From the NCBI GenBank assembly GCA_964520325.1, contig CAZFOB010000008.1, forward strand, positions 1-64,000: DNA of 64,000 nucleotides. The letters are read 5' to 3'. Source of the stretch: CAZFOB01 sp964520325 (GTDB taxonomy: Bacteria > Actinomycetota > JAICYB01). Positions 53,488-61,053 of the stretch are shown here, one piece after another. Every line of letters begins with the position of its first letter. Position 1 is the first letter of the stretch. A program made the translations under genes and the position numbers. The notes beneath the pieces are model-generated. The model was given only the letters and a program-made list of their open reading frames with translations. It searched no databases and had not been told where the DNA came from.

Positions 53488-53699
53488 TCGATATGGACCA
53501 GATCCTCCGGGTCGCCGATGATCGCGCCTGGGTGCCCGTTTCCCTTGAGCCTCTCTAGGCGCGACTCTTTCGGCTTCAGCACGCGCACGATCTGCAGGAT
53601 CTCACCATTACGTTCGATCTCGAGGGGTTCTCCGGTTTCGAGGATCTCGTCGAGGAGGCGGTAGATGTTCTCCCGCAGTCGTGACGCTGAGATAGACAT
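53454..53699 (-). CDS. Phd/YefM-like antitoxin
   Basis: An 81-residue antitoxin with the N-terminal Phd/YefM pattern MSISASRLRENIYRLLDEIL followed by TGEPLEIERNGEILQIVRVL. A C-terminal tail (DPEDLVHIDWSVYWNPDPT) is acidic and aromatic and would bind the PIN toxin. The ATG at 53699 abuts a palindromic operator and has no ribosome binding site, suggesting a leaderless message. Overlaps the toxin by 34 bases. Confidence 0.86.
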   Translation of the reverse strand: MSISASRLRENIYRLLDEILETGEPLEIERNGEILQIVRVLKPKESRLERLKGNGHPGAIIGDPEDLVHIDWSVYWNPDPT

Positions 53700-53729
53700 G
53701 TACGTACCATAGCAAAGAATCGTACGTAC
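53700..53729 (-). promoter_or_regulatory. Operator/promoter of the second toxin-antitoxin pair
   Basis: GTACGTAC, an 8-base palindrome, occurs at 53700-53707 and 53722-53729, 22 bases or about two helical turns apart. Between them, on the minus strand, TATGGT (53710-53705) is a fair -10 hexamer that places the transcript start at the ATG. The pair is a natural site for two antitoxin dimers. Confidence 0.6.
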
Positions 53730-53731
53730 GA

Positions 53732-54607
53732 CTAGCGCCAGTTCGAATGTTCGCGCTCTGGGGCCCGGGCCCGTGCCCACACTCGTCGCCAGCGAGCGGC
53801 GTCCGGGCCGTAGAGGTCCTCGCTCGGCGCCTTCATCGCGCTGAACCAATCGGTGGCGGCTTCGGCCCCCAGTCTCTTCAGCGCCTCTTCGAAACGGGCG
53901 TGGAGCTCGCGTGCGCTTTCTCCGGGGAGCGGGAAGAGTGGGTCGCCGATCAGCACGTCCACTTTGCCGCGCCGTAGTCCCTTCGCGTCTTTGGGGAGGA
54001 GGTGTTCGGTTCCGGTGATCCACATCGGGACGAGCGGACGCCCGGCCTTCGCAGCGATGAACGCGGCACCGGGTTTCAGCTCCTGGAGCCACCCGTCCGG
54101 AGAGCGGCCGCCTTCCGGGAACAGGATGAGGTTGTAGCCGTCCTCGACCATGCGCACGGCCAGTCGCGCCGACGTCGCACTCGCGCGTTTTCGCTCGACC
54201 GGGAAGGCGCCGATCAAGAGCGCGGCGAGGTTGCCGCGGATCTTGCCGGTGAAGAAGTAGTCGGCGGCGCCGCCGACCAGGAGCCTGTGCCTGAAGCGGA
54301 GCGGGAGAGCTTCGATGATGGCTGCCGTGTCCAGGTGGGACGCGTGGTTGGACGCCACCACTATCGGTTGAGAAAGATGCCGCAGTCGTTCGACCCCGCG
54401 GACCGTCGGCGATGCGACATAACGGTACGCCGGAAGCATCACGAGCTCCTGGAACACGTCCCGCGCGGTGCGGACGAACGGCTTGCGGGCCCAGTCGGTG
54501 TCGAAGTTGCCCTCGGTTTTCATGGGCGGCGCCGGTGCGCCCCGTGGTTGCGGTGACGGACGTCCCCATCGCCACCCGCGCGCGACCTTCTTCAGCTCGT
54601 CGTTCAA
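53732..54607 (-). CDS. PlsC-like 1-acylglycerol-phosphate acyltransferase
   Basis: A 291-residue acyltransferase. HX4D motif in VASNHASHLDTAAI, glycerophosphate-binding motif LILFPEGGRS (usual EGTRS), and PLVPMWITGTEHLLP. A hydrophobic segment (AALLIGAFPVERK) fits membrane association. I start at TTG 54607, whose TTGA overlaps the upstream stop and which follows GAGG at six bases; a longer GTG start at 54640 adds 11 unconserved residues. Last gene of the TetR-controlled lipid operon. It should acylate a glycerolipid or alcohol. Confidence 0.9.
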   Translation of the reverse strand: MNDELKKVARGWRWGRPSPQPRGAPAPPMKTEGNFDTDWARKPFVRTARDVFQELVMLPAYRYVASPTVRGVERLRHLSQPIVVASNHASHLDTAAIIEALPLRFRHRLLVGGAADYFFTGKIRGNLAALLIGAFPVERKRASATSARLAVRMVEDGYNLILFPEGGRSPDGWLQELKPGAAFIAAKAGRPLVPMWITGTEHLLPKDAKGLRRGKVDVLIGDPLFPLPGESARELHARFEEALKRLGAEAATDWFSAMKAPSEDLYGPDAARWRRVWARARAPEREHSNWR

Positions 54608-56193
54608 GGAGTTACCTCGGGCAGGAACAGCGGTGGACAATGGAGGTGTGTGATCGACGGATGAGACCCGACGGTGTCAGATGCCATCTCGAGCGCATCG
54701 CGCATCGTCGATGCCGTTCGGAAGCCGAGCCTGCGCACCACGTTCGGATCGCCTCCGAGGAAGATCACGTCGCCGAGGTAGTCCATGGCGTGGGCGGCCC
54801 AGTACCACATGTAGAACGGATGGACGCCGTGGTAGGCGTACGACGTGCGGTACAGATGGCGGTACCACTCGTCCTCCGCGAACTGCTTCTCATATTTCTC
54901 TTCGATGACTTTGGGATCGGTCGAATCGGCGAGTACGACATCGAAGAAGTCGATGTAGCTCGGATGGTGCACTGGGTGAAACTCGCGCTTGGCCGGGTGC
55001 GCGACGATCATCACGCCGCCGGGCCGTACGAGCGGCGCATTGCGGTAGAGGTTGAAGAAGTACCCGAGGCTCATGCACACCGCGAGGATCGGGTTCATGA
55101 TCGAGTTCACGTTGTATGGACCGATGTACGGGATCCCTGCGGTGAGGATGTCCGCCTGTCCCTGCACGGGGACGACCTGCTGTTTGAGCAGGTTCTCGAG
55201 TGTCTTGGCGTGTACGGCCTCGGTGCGTCCCGCTTGAACGCTCGCGATCGCGTGCGGCGCCTCGATCGAGTGCAGGAGCTTCTTGCGCGCGGCATCGGGA
55301 AGCCGCGCGAGTCCCGCCTTCACGCCGAGGTAGGTGGCCTGATCCTTCAGCGACCATTCGAACTCGCGTTTGGAGAGGAAGTCGTACGGCGAGGGAAACG
55401 TCGCGTTGTTGAGCGTGGTCTCGACCGTGAAGATGTCGAGCTTGTCGGCGAGGAACTTGCCCATACGTGATGCGGAATGGTGCAATGCCGAACGCTCGGG
55501 CTGCATGTAGGACTTCGAGTCGAGCAATGTCGCGACGTTGTGATGATGGCGAAGTGACTGGTAGGTGCCGAACCCCACCGGAACCGACTTGTGGCCGCCG
55601 TCCATCGCAACGAGGTTGATGTTCGCGTAGATCACGAGATCGGAGTCGGCCACTCGCTTGCAGAGAACGACGTCTTCGCCGTGGTCGGTGGTGCCGACGA
55701 ACTCGACGTCATCTGGGTCTTCAGCATCGAAGTTGCGCAGTTTGTTCGGCCAGAACGATCGGAAGACTCGCTCGCCGACCATCCGTCGGATCTCGCTCGC
55801 GGTCATCCGTCGGTGGAGCGAGTTCGCCACGATGAGCTCGACGTCGTCGACTCCGGCTTCGGCGGCGAGGGTGAGTACACGCTCGAGGATGAGCTGACGG
55901 GCGTCGGGACGCTTCATCTGAGGCAAGGGCAGTGAGATGTCGTCGATCCCGATCGTCAGCTTCATGCCCGGCCGCAGCTTCGCCTTGAGCGGCTCGGAGT
56001 CGAACGGTTCGTCGAGTGCGGCCGCGATGGCGTGCTCGGGATGCTTCAGTGCTTCGACGGGTTCGGGCGGATAGATGATCCGGCTCCCGGAGGGGAGCCT
56101 CTCCAGGCGAAAGCCCTCCCCGAAGTGGAACAGCACCGGCGGCGTACGCCGGTCGACCTCGAGCACGAGGCCCGGGCGGTTACTTCTGGCCAA
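54604..56193 (-). CDS. LarA-like (DUF2088) protein
   Basis: A 529-residue protein related to nickel-pincer lactate racemase LarA. Shared features are IGIDDISLPLPQ (residues 81-92), the ANSLHRRMT segment with His127, TTDHG with His171, and GGHKSVPVGFG with Lys202 at the position that carries the pincer cofactor in LarA. Then comes a His cluster, RHHHN. These suggest an active cofactor-dependent racemase or epimerase on a 2-hydroxy acid, but LarB, LarC and LarE are not in the window. TTG start behind AAAGGTGG; 14-base overlap with the dehydrogenase. It is larger than usual LarA and sits in a lipid operon, which is unusual. Confidence 0.8.
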   Translation of the reverse strand: MARSNRPGLVLEVDRRTPPVLFHFGEGFRLERLPSGSRIIYPPEPVEALKHPEHAIAAALDEPFDSEPLKAKLRPGMKLTIGIDDISLPLPQMKRPDARQLILERVLTLAAEAGVDDVELIVANSLHRRMTASEIRRMVGERVFRSFWPNKLRNFDAEDPDDVEFVGTTDHGEDVVLCKRVADSDLVIYANINLVAMDGGHKSVPVGFGTYQSLRHHHNVATLLDSKSYMQPERSALHHSASRMGKFLADKLDIFTVETTLNNATFPSPYDFLSKREFEWSLKDQATYLGVKAGLARLPDAARKKLLHSIEAPHAIASVQAGRTEAVHAKTLENLLKQQVVPVQGQADILTAGIPYIGPYNVNSIMNPILAVCMSLGYFFNLYRNAPLVRPGGVMIVAHPAKREFHPVHHPSYIDFFDVVLADSTDPKVIEEKYEKQFAEDEWYRHLYRTSYAYHGVHPFYMWYWAAHAMDYLGDVIFLGGDPNVVRRLGFRTASTMRDALEMASDTVGSHPSITHLHCPPLFLPEVTP

Positions 56194-57382
56194 GATCGAA
56201 CACCACCTTTACGGAGTTGAGCCGGCCGGCGTCCATCGCGTGGTCTACGGCTTCGGCGTAGCGGGTGAGTGGGTAGGCAGCGGACACGAGGGGAGCGAGA
56301 TCAAGGGAGCGCGCTATCTCGAAAGCGATGTCGAAAGTGTGACGTCCGGACGGCTCGATGCCGTAGGTGTAGGCACCCACGAGTGAGATCTCGCGATGCC
56401 ACACCGGTGCGAGATCGATCCGAGCCGGAGTGGGAAGGCCGACGAGCACGACGGTGCCGCGTGCCCTCGTGACACGCAGGCACGTGTCGAGTGCGCCTGC
56501 GTTCCCCGCGCATTCGAACGAGACGTCGACGCCACCGGCGAGCCATGGCTGCCGTCCGCGGGGAGTCTCTCCGCTCCATCCGGGTTCAGGTGCGCGCATA
56601 TCGGCGCGTGTGATGAGCCGCAATGCGCGAGTGGCCGACGCCGGCTCGATGACGTCATCGGCGCCGAGGCGCTTGGCCTCTGCGCGCTGACGATCGTGCT
56701 TGGCGATCGCGATGATGCGGACGTCAGGGTGTGTCGCACGGAGAGCAGCGATCGTGAGCAGCCCCATCGTGCCGGCACCCGACACGGCAACGGTTGCGTC
56801 CGTGGCGATCTCCACGCGCATCACGGCATGGACGGCGCACGCGAGTGGCTCGATGAGCACAGCCGCTTCGTCGGAGAGGTCGTCCGGAACGGCGTGTAGC
56901 TGGCTCTCGTGCGCGACGAGCAACGTGGCCCAGCCGCCGCCGGTGTCCTCGCAGAACCCAGTTTGCAGCGCTGGTGAGACGAGGCCGTGCGCGGTTCTCG
57001 TGCACAGTCCGACCTGGCCCGCCGTGCAGGCCTCGCAGGGCGGGACGATCCCGCGCGCCGTACACGCGAGCACAGGTTCGAGCACGACGCGTTGCTCTGT
57101 GTCCAGCCGCGTGGCGACGACTTCGTGCCCGGGGATGAACGGCATCGAGATGATGGGGGAGAAGTAGAAGGACGCATCTCCTGTGAGCATCGCGAGGTCT
57201 GATCCGCAGATGCCCGAGAGGCGCGGCGCCACCTTGACCCAGCCGTCCCCAGGGATCTCCGGATCGTCGTAGTGACCGAGCCGCAGCGGCGTGATGTGTG
57301 GGACGAGTCCGGGAGCAGCGCGTCCGGCGAGCTTGGATGCCGCGTATCGGGGGACCGAGCGCGCGAAGCGGAGGCCGATCAT
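56180..57382 (-). CDS. Zinc-dependent medium-chain alcohol dehydrogenase
   Basis: A 400-residue MDR enzyme. Catalytic zinc region SGICGSDLAML and FIPGHEVVAT; structural zinc loop with Cys in VLACTARG, CEACTAGQVGLC. Nucleotide-binding AVSGAGTMGLLTIAALRATH. It interconverts an alcohol and aldehyde, here perhaps fatty alcohol and fatty aldehyde. A short Arg/Pro/Asp insertion occurs near residue 248-260. Starts at ATG 57382 overlapping the stop of the reductase-HAD fusion (ATGA); a longer reading upstream runs through a hairpin repeat and is rejected. Confidence 0.92.
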   Translation of the reverse strand: MIGLRFARSVPRYAASKLAGRAAPGLVPHITPLRLGHYDDPEIPGDGWVKVAPRLSGICGSDLAMLTGDASFYFSPIISMPFIPGHEVVATRLDTEQRVVLEPVLACTARGIVPPCEACTAGQVGLCTRTAHGLVSPALQTGFCEDTGGGWATLLVAHESQLHAVPDDLSDEAAVLIEPLACAVHAVMRVEIATDATVAVSGAGTMGLLTIAALRATHPDVRIIAIAKHDRQRAEAKRLGADDVIEPASATRALRLITRADMRAPEPGWSGETPRGRQPWLAGGVDVSFECAGNAGALDTCLRVTRARGTVVLVGLPTPARIDLAPVWHREISLVGAYTYGIEPSGRHTFDIAFEIARSLDLAPLVSAAYPLTRYAEAVDHAMDAGRLNSVKVVFDLGQK

Positions 57383-59793
57383 GTCGGGATCTTTTGATGG
57401 GGCGCCTGATGGCGCATCTTGTCCGGGACGGTGAAGCGCGAGTTGCCCTCGGCCTCTTTCCACCGTTCGATCGCCCAGCGGCGGTCGCGTGCGATGCGTC
57501 GCAAACGCGGATCGGGGTTCACGGCCACCGGATTGCCGACCGACTCGAGCATCGGTAGATCGGAGATGGCGTCGCCGTAGGCATAGCTCTTCGAAAGGTC
57601 GGCGCCGAGCTCCTTGGCGAGACGACGCAGGTAGGACGCGCGTGCGTCGCCCGCATACGGCACCTCTTCGAGCTCGCCGGTGTAGCGGCCGTCCTCCTGG
57701 CGGAGTCGAGCCGATGCGACAACGTCGGCCAACGGCGCCATCGGCGCGATCGTGAAGTCGAGCGCGCCCGTGAGGAAGACGACGCGGTGTCCGGCAGTGC
57801 GGTGCTCACGGATGCGGCGCATCCCCTCCGGGAACGCGTTGGGGAGGACGACCTCGCTGAATGCTTCCGCCGCCAGCCGGTGGATCTCCTCGACGGGCGC
57901 TCCGTTGTACCTGCGGTAGAACTTGCGAAGGAACTCGCCTCTGTCCCGTTGCTCTGATGCGAGGAGCCCGGGCGCCCGGCGTGCGAGATCGAACAGGCGC
58001 CTCGCCCACTCCCGGCGTGGTGAGGCCGCGAGCCGGATCCACAGATACGTGTCGATGACGTTGGTGCCGAGCACTGTGCCCTCGAGGTCGAAGACGGCAA
58101 GAACGCCGTTCCAGGGGGCGCCCGACGACGCGCCGTTGTAAGGGGCGCCCGACGGCGCATCCTGTCCGCCCGGCGTGACTTCCGATCGCGGTGACGGACG
58201 CGCGCGCCGGCGCACGGTACCGCGTCGTCGAGTGATCTCCGGCAGATGCAGCTCCATGAGGTAGTGACGCCAGTCGATCGCGTCGGCGTCCATCGGGAAC
58301 AGCGCTTGCTCGTCTGCGTCGAGTGCGTGGTGGAGAGCGCGTGTTCGCTCGTCGTCGAAGATCGCTTCAGACTCGGCGTAGCCGCCGTAGAGCTGGGAGT
58401 ACTTCTCGCCCAGCTTGACCCGATCGAGGAGATCATCGATGCGAGACGCCGGATCGGCGAAGCGCTCACCCTTCAGGTGGTCGAACACGCGCGAGGCGCC
58501 TTCGAGGACTTTGAGCGCGATCTTGATCTTGCGTTCGACCGAACGTCGTCCCGGGAACGTCCACAGGTCGGGAAGGATCGGCTGCTCGTCCTCGTCGAGG
58601 TACGGATGTTGGTGGAAGTAGTCGTGCACGTGCGTCACCAGATCGCGGTAGAGCATCGGATTGCGACCACCCGTCGCGACGTGGATGACGCGCTCGGCGT
58701 GCTCCGACGCCGCTGCTGCGAGCATCGCGTTCACGACGAGGTCGACCGGGACGACGTCGACCACCGCATCCGCGATACCGGGGAACTCGGCGAGTGCGCC
58801 ACGTCCGTACGCGAGGATGATCGGATCCGCCATGCGGAAGCCGCGGACCCAGCCCGGTGCCGGATCGGAGAGAGCCGATTCGATGATCGACGGACGCACG
58901 ATCGTGATCTCGAACCGATCCCGCTTCTCGTGGACGGCCATCTCGGCCAACGCCTTGGTGAAGGAATAGACGTCGGGCCAGCCGAGCGACTGCGCACGTC
59001 CGCGTCCCATGTCGACGAGGCGGTCGGAGACCCAGTCGCGTCTCTGCTGCTCGGCTCGCGCGGCGATGGCCGGTGAGCCGGCCGGCCCGATGTCACGCCG
59101 CGCCCTTTTGGTGAATCCCCGCGCGCGCTCCGGCGTTCGCGAGTCGGCTTCGACGGAGCTACGCGACTGACGTGCGGAGCTGAGCTCGGCCCGCCAATCG
59201 AGCCGCGGACGTCCCGGTGTGTCCGTCCACGGCGCTTCGGGGACGTGTCCCTTCACGAGGCCCGCCACGTACGCGGTCGAGACATGGATCACGCGACGCG
59301 GTGATGCCCCGGCCGCCTCGAGTGCGTCGAGCAGACGCAGGGGGCCGAGGAGATTGGTCTCGAACGCGTCGTCGACGGCTGCGTCGAAGGCCACCGTAGC
59401 GGCGCAGTGGATGACGATGTCGACGCCGGCGAGCCTTGCCAGATCGTCTGCGGAGAGTCCCAGATTGTCGTTGCGCATGTCGCCGTCGACGGTGTGCACC
59501 TTCGCCTCTAGTGCCGACCAATCAGCGCGGCGACGGAGGGTGTCGAATGCGTTGGAACCGAGCACGCGACGCTGCACGCGATCGGCGGCGGGAGCCCCCG
59601 GCTTGGATCTGACCACGAGCAGCACTTCCTCGACGCCGGGCAACGAGGCGAGGATCTTCGCGACGAGCGCGGTGCCCAGGAACCCGCTGGCGCCGGTGAT
59701 CAGGACCCGCGCACCGGCGAACGCGTCGCGGATGCCACCCGCGCTCGCGTCGCGGCCGGAGTCCGGTGGGGGTGCGCCCTCGTTATCTACCAA
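57379..59793 (-). CDS. Fatty-acyl-CoA reductase-like SDR fused to a HAD-IB phosphatase
   Basis: An 804-residue fusion. Residues 28-about 390: extended SDR of the thioester-reductase type (VLITGASGFLGTALVAKILA, VIHVSTAYVAGLVKGHVPEA, then VYSFTKALAEMAVHE with the Tyr-X3-Lys). Residues from about 565: HAD-IB phosphatase beginning AVFDLEGTVLGTN, with VVFLTGALDF and SYAYGDAISDLPMLESVG. The second motif I Asp is Glu. Similar SDR-HAD pairs reduce acyl-CoA to alcohol and dephosphorylate a lipid intermediate. TTG start at 59793 lies inside the TetR-site palindrome and seven bases from CATAAT, so probably leaderless. Two hairpin-repeat copies lie within it (58111, 57399). Confidence 0.87.
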   Translation of the reverse strand: MVDNEGAPPPDSGRDASAGGIRDAFAGARVLITGASGFLGTALVAKILASLPGVEEVLLVVRSKPGAPAADRVQRRVLGSNAFDTLRRRADWSALEAKVHTVDGDMRNDNLGLSADDLARLAGVDIVIHCAATVAFDAAVDDAFETNLLGPLRLLDALEAAGASPRRVIHVSTAYVAGLVKGHVPEAPWTDTPGRPRLDWRAELSSARQSRSSVEADSRTPERARGFTKRARRDIGPAGSPAIAARAEQQRRDWVSDRLVDMGRGRAQSLGWPDVYSFTKALAEMAVHEKRDRFEITIVRPSIIESALSDPAPGWVRGFRMADPIILAYGRGALAEFPGIADAVVDVVPVDLVVNAMLAAAASEHAERVIHVATGGRNPMLYRDLVTHVHDYFHQHPYLDEDEQPILPDLWTFPGRRSVERKIKIALKVLEGASRVFDHLKGERFADPASRIDDLLDRVKLGEKYSQLYGGYAESEAIFDDERTRALHHALDADEQALFPMDADAIDWRHYLMELHLPEITRRRGTVRRRARPSPRSEVTPGGQDAPSGAPYNGASSGAPWNGVLAVFDLEGTVLGTNVIDTYLWIRLAASPRREWARRLFDLARRAPGLLASEQRDRGEFLRKFYRRYNGAPVEEIHRLAAEAFSEVVLPNAFPEGMRRIREHRTAGHRVVFLTGALDFTIAPMAPLADVVASARLRQEDGRYTGELEEVPYAGDARASYLRRLAKELGADLSKSYAYGDAISDLPMLESVGNPVAVNPDPRLRRIARDRRWAIERWKEAEGNSRFTVPDKMRHQAPHQKIPT
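57399..57425. repeat. Dispersed hairpin repeat, copy at the 3' end of the fusion gene
   Basis: A 27-base unit with the stem GCGCC-4 nt-GGCGC. It matches 58142-58168 at 24 of 27 bases, all three differences being T/C. It encodes the last residues of the SDR-HAD protein. Confidence 0.75.
58111..58170. repeat. Dispersed hairpin repeat, two units inside the fusion gene
   Basis: Two adjoining 30-base units sharing GGGGCGCCCGACG. On the coding strand they give GGQDAPSGAPYNGASSGAPW, a Gly/Ala/Ser/Pro linker between the SDR and HAD domains. The second unit is the close relative of 57399-57425. Confidence 0.75.
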
Positions 59794-59802
59794 GTGGTAG
59801 AT
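59785..59802. promoter_or_regulatory. TetR-type operator
   Basis: ATCTACCA-AG-TGGTAGAT is a perfect 18-base palindrome in the divergent gap between the SDR-HAD gene and the TetR gene. It covers the proposed TTG start of the former. On the minus strand TGGACA and CATAAT (59807-59802), 18 bases apart, make a good promoter upstream of that start. Confidence 0.8.
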
Positions 59803-59830
59803 TATGAGGAACGAGAAGGGCACCTGTCCA

Positions 59831-60427
59831 ATGGCGCGCACCGGCGGAGAACGTACGAAAGCGAAGGTGCTCAGCTCGGCCGTCCGGCTCTTCGGCGGCA
59901 ACGGCTACGACGGCACCAGCCTCGACGAGGTCGCGGCGGACGTCGGCGTGCGCAAGCAGACGCTCCTCTACTACTTCCCGAGCAAGGCCGATCTCTTCAC
60001 GGCAGCTGCGGCCGACGCGGCGCAGGCGATGTACTCGGCTCTGGACGGTGCGCTGAAGGAGAACGACCCCGGCGGCCTCGAGCGGATCCCGGTGTTCATC
60101 GGCGCTGCGACGTCGCTTGCGTCGGATCGTCCCGAAGTGTTCGGTCTCATCCGGGAGGTCGCGCGAACCGGACCACCAGTCTCCGACCGAGTTGTCGCGG
60201 CGCTTGCACCCCTCGTCGACTCGGCGGCGGCATGGCTCGAGCGCGGGATGGATGACGGACTGATCCGCCGGCAGAACGCTCGGCTCACGCTGCTCACGAT
60301 CTACTCGGCGGTCATCGGTCATCTCACGGAGTCTTCGGTGCAGCAGGCGGTGCTCGACGACGACGCGAAGCGATGCGCATCGGGCGAGCTCGTGGCGTTC
60401 TTGAGTGCCGCGCTAGCTCCGGAGTAA
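59831..60427 (+). CDS. TetR-family transcriptional regulator
   Basis: A 198-residue regulator. The N-terminal helix-turn-helix is VLSSAVRLFGGNGYDGTSLD then VAADVGVRKQTLLYYFPSKADLF, the TetR signature. The C-terminal ligand domain is helical. I prefer ATG 59831 behind AGAAGGG; an in-frame ATG at 59804 directly after the palindrome is possible. Divergent from the lipid operon, whose start it probably blocks by binding the 18-base palindrome. An acyl-CoA or fatty acid ligand would make sense but is inferred. Its stop overlaps the convergent YhhN-like gene by 15 bases. Confidence 0.93.
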   Translation: MARTGGERTKAKVLSSAVRLFGGNGYDGTSLDEVAADVGVRKQTLLYYFPSKADLFTAAAADAAQAMYSALDGALKENDPGGLERIPVFIGAATSLASDRPEVFGLIREVARTGPPVSDRVVAALAPLVDSAAAWLERGMDDGLIRRQNARLTLLTIYSAVIGHLTESSVQQAVLDDDAKRCASGELVAFLSAALAPE

Positions 60428-61051
60428 CGACAGCACCAACAGGAGCTGCCCGACGTGATACGTGACCATGATCGTCACGGGCGCCCATGTCTGTGGCCGG
60501 ACGAAGCGGTTCCAAGCGATCAGCGTGTCGGATGCCATGAAGATGAGCGCGCCGGTGATTGCGACGGGGTTGGTTGTGGCGATCGCGCTCGCGACCATCA
60601 CGGAGATGATCGCGATGTAAGCGGACACCGGTGCCACGAACTCGGGTTGCCTCGCGCGAACGCCGGCGAGCACCTTCCCTCCGACTGTCATCGCGAAGAC
60701 CACCATGCCGGCCACGCCGATGAGCAGCGCCGGTGTTGAGGAGTCGTCCAGCCGGAAGCCGACGATGTACGCCACGTGAGCGAGCGCGAACGACGCAACA
60801 CCTGCGATGAATCGATCCGATGGCAGCATCAGAAGGACATCGCCGAGAAGCGAGAACACGAGTGCGACGACGAATGCCGACCGCATCCCCTCGCGCGCCG
60901 GTAGCAAGGTCACCGCACCTGAGATCAGCGCGAGCATCGTCGCCGGCTTCGCGATGAACTCGAGCTGTTTGACCTTCTTTGCGACGACGATCCAATCGAC
61001 CACGGCGAAGACGCCCATCAGGGCGAGGGCTACGAACGCGGGACCATTCAC
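60413..61051 (-). CDS. YhhN/TMEM86-family lysoplasmalogenase-like membrane protein
   Basis: A 212-residue membrane protein with about eight helices. Family hallmarks: KPATMLALISGAV, FVVALVFSLLGDVLLML with the conserved Gly-Asp, FALAHVAYIVGF, ALIFMASDTLIAW with the conserved Ser-Asp, and VTYHVGQLLLVLSL. In animals this family hydrolyses the vinyl-ether bond of lysoplasmalogens; bacterial roles are open. GTG start two bases after the SDR stop, so it is probably co-transcribed with it. It lies next to the fatty-acyl reductase operon, a hint that ether lipids are made or turned over. Confidence 0.9.
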   Translation of the reverse strand: MNGPAFVALALMGVFAVVDWIVVAKKVKQLEFIAKPATMLALISGAVTLLPAREGMRSAFVVALVFSLLGDVLLMLPSDRFIAGVASFALAHVAYIVGFRLDDSSTPALLIGVAGMVVFAMTVGGKVLAGVRARQPEFVAPVSAYIAIISVMVASAIATTNPVAITGALIFMASDTLIAWNRFVRPQTWAPVTIMVTYHVGQLLLVLSLLRS

Positions 61052-61053
61052 GA

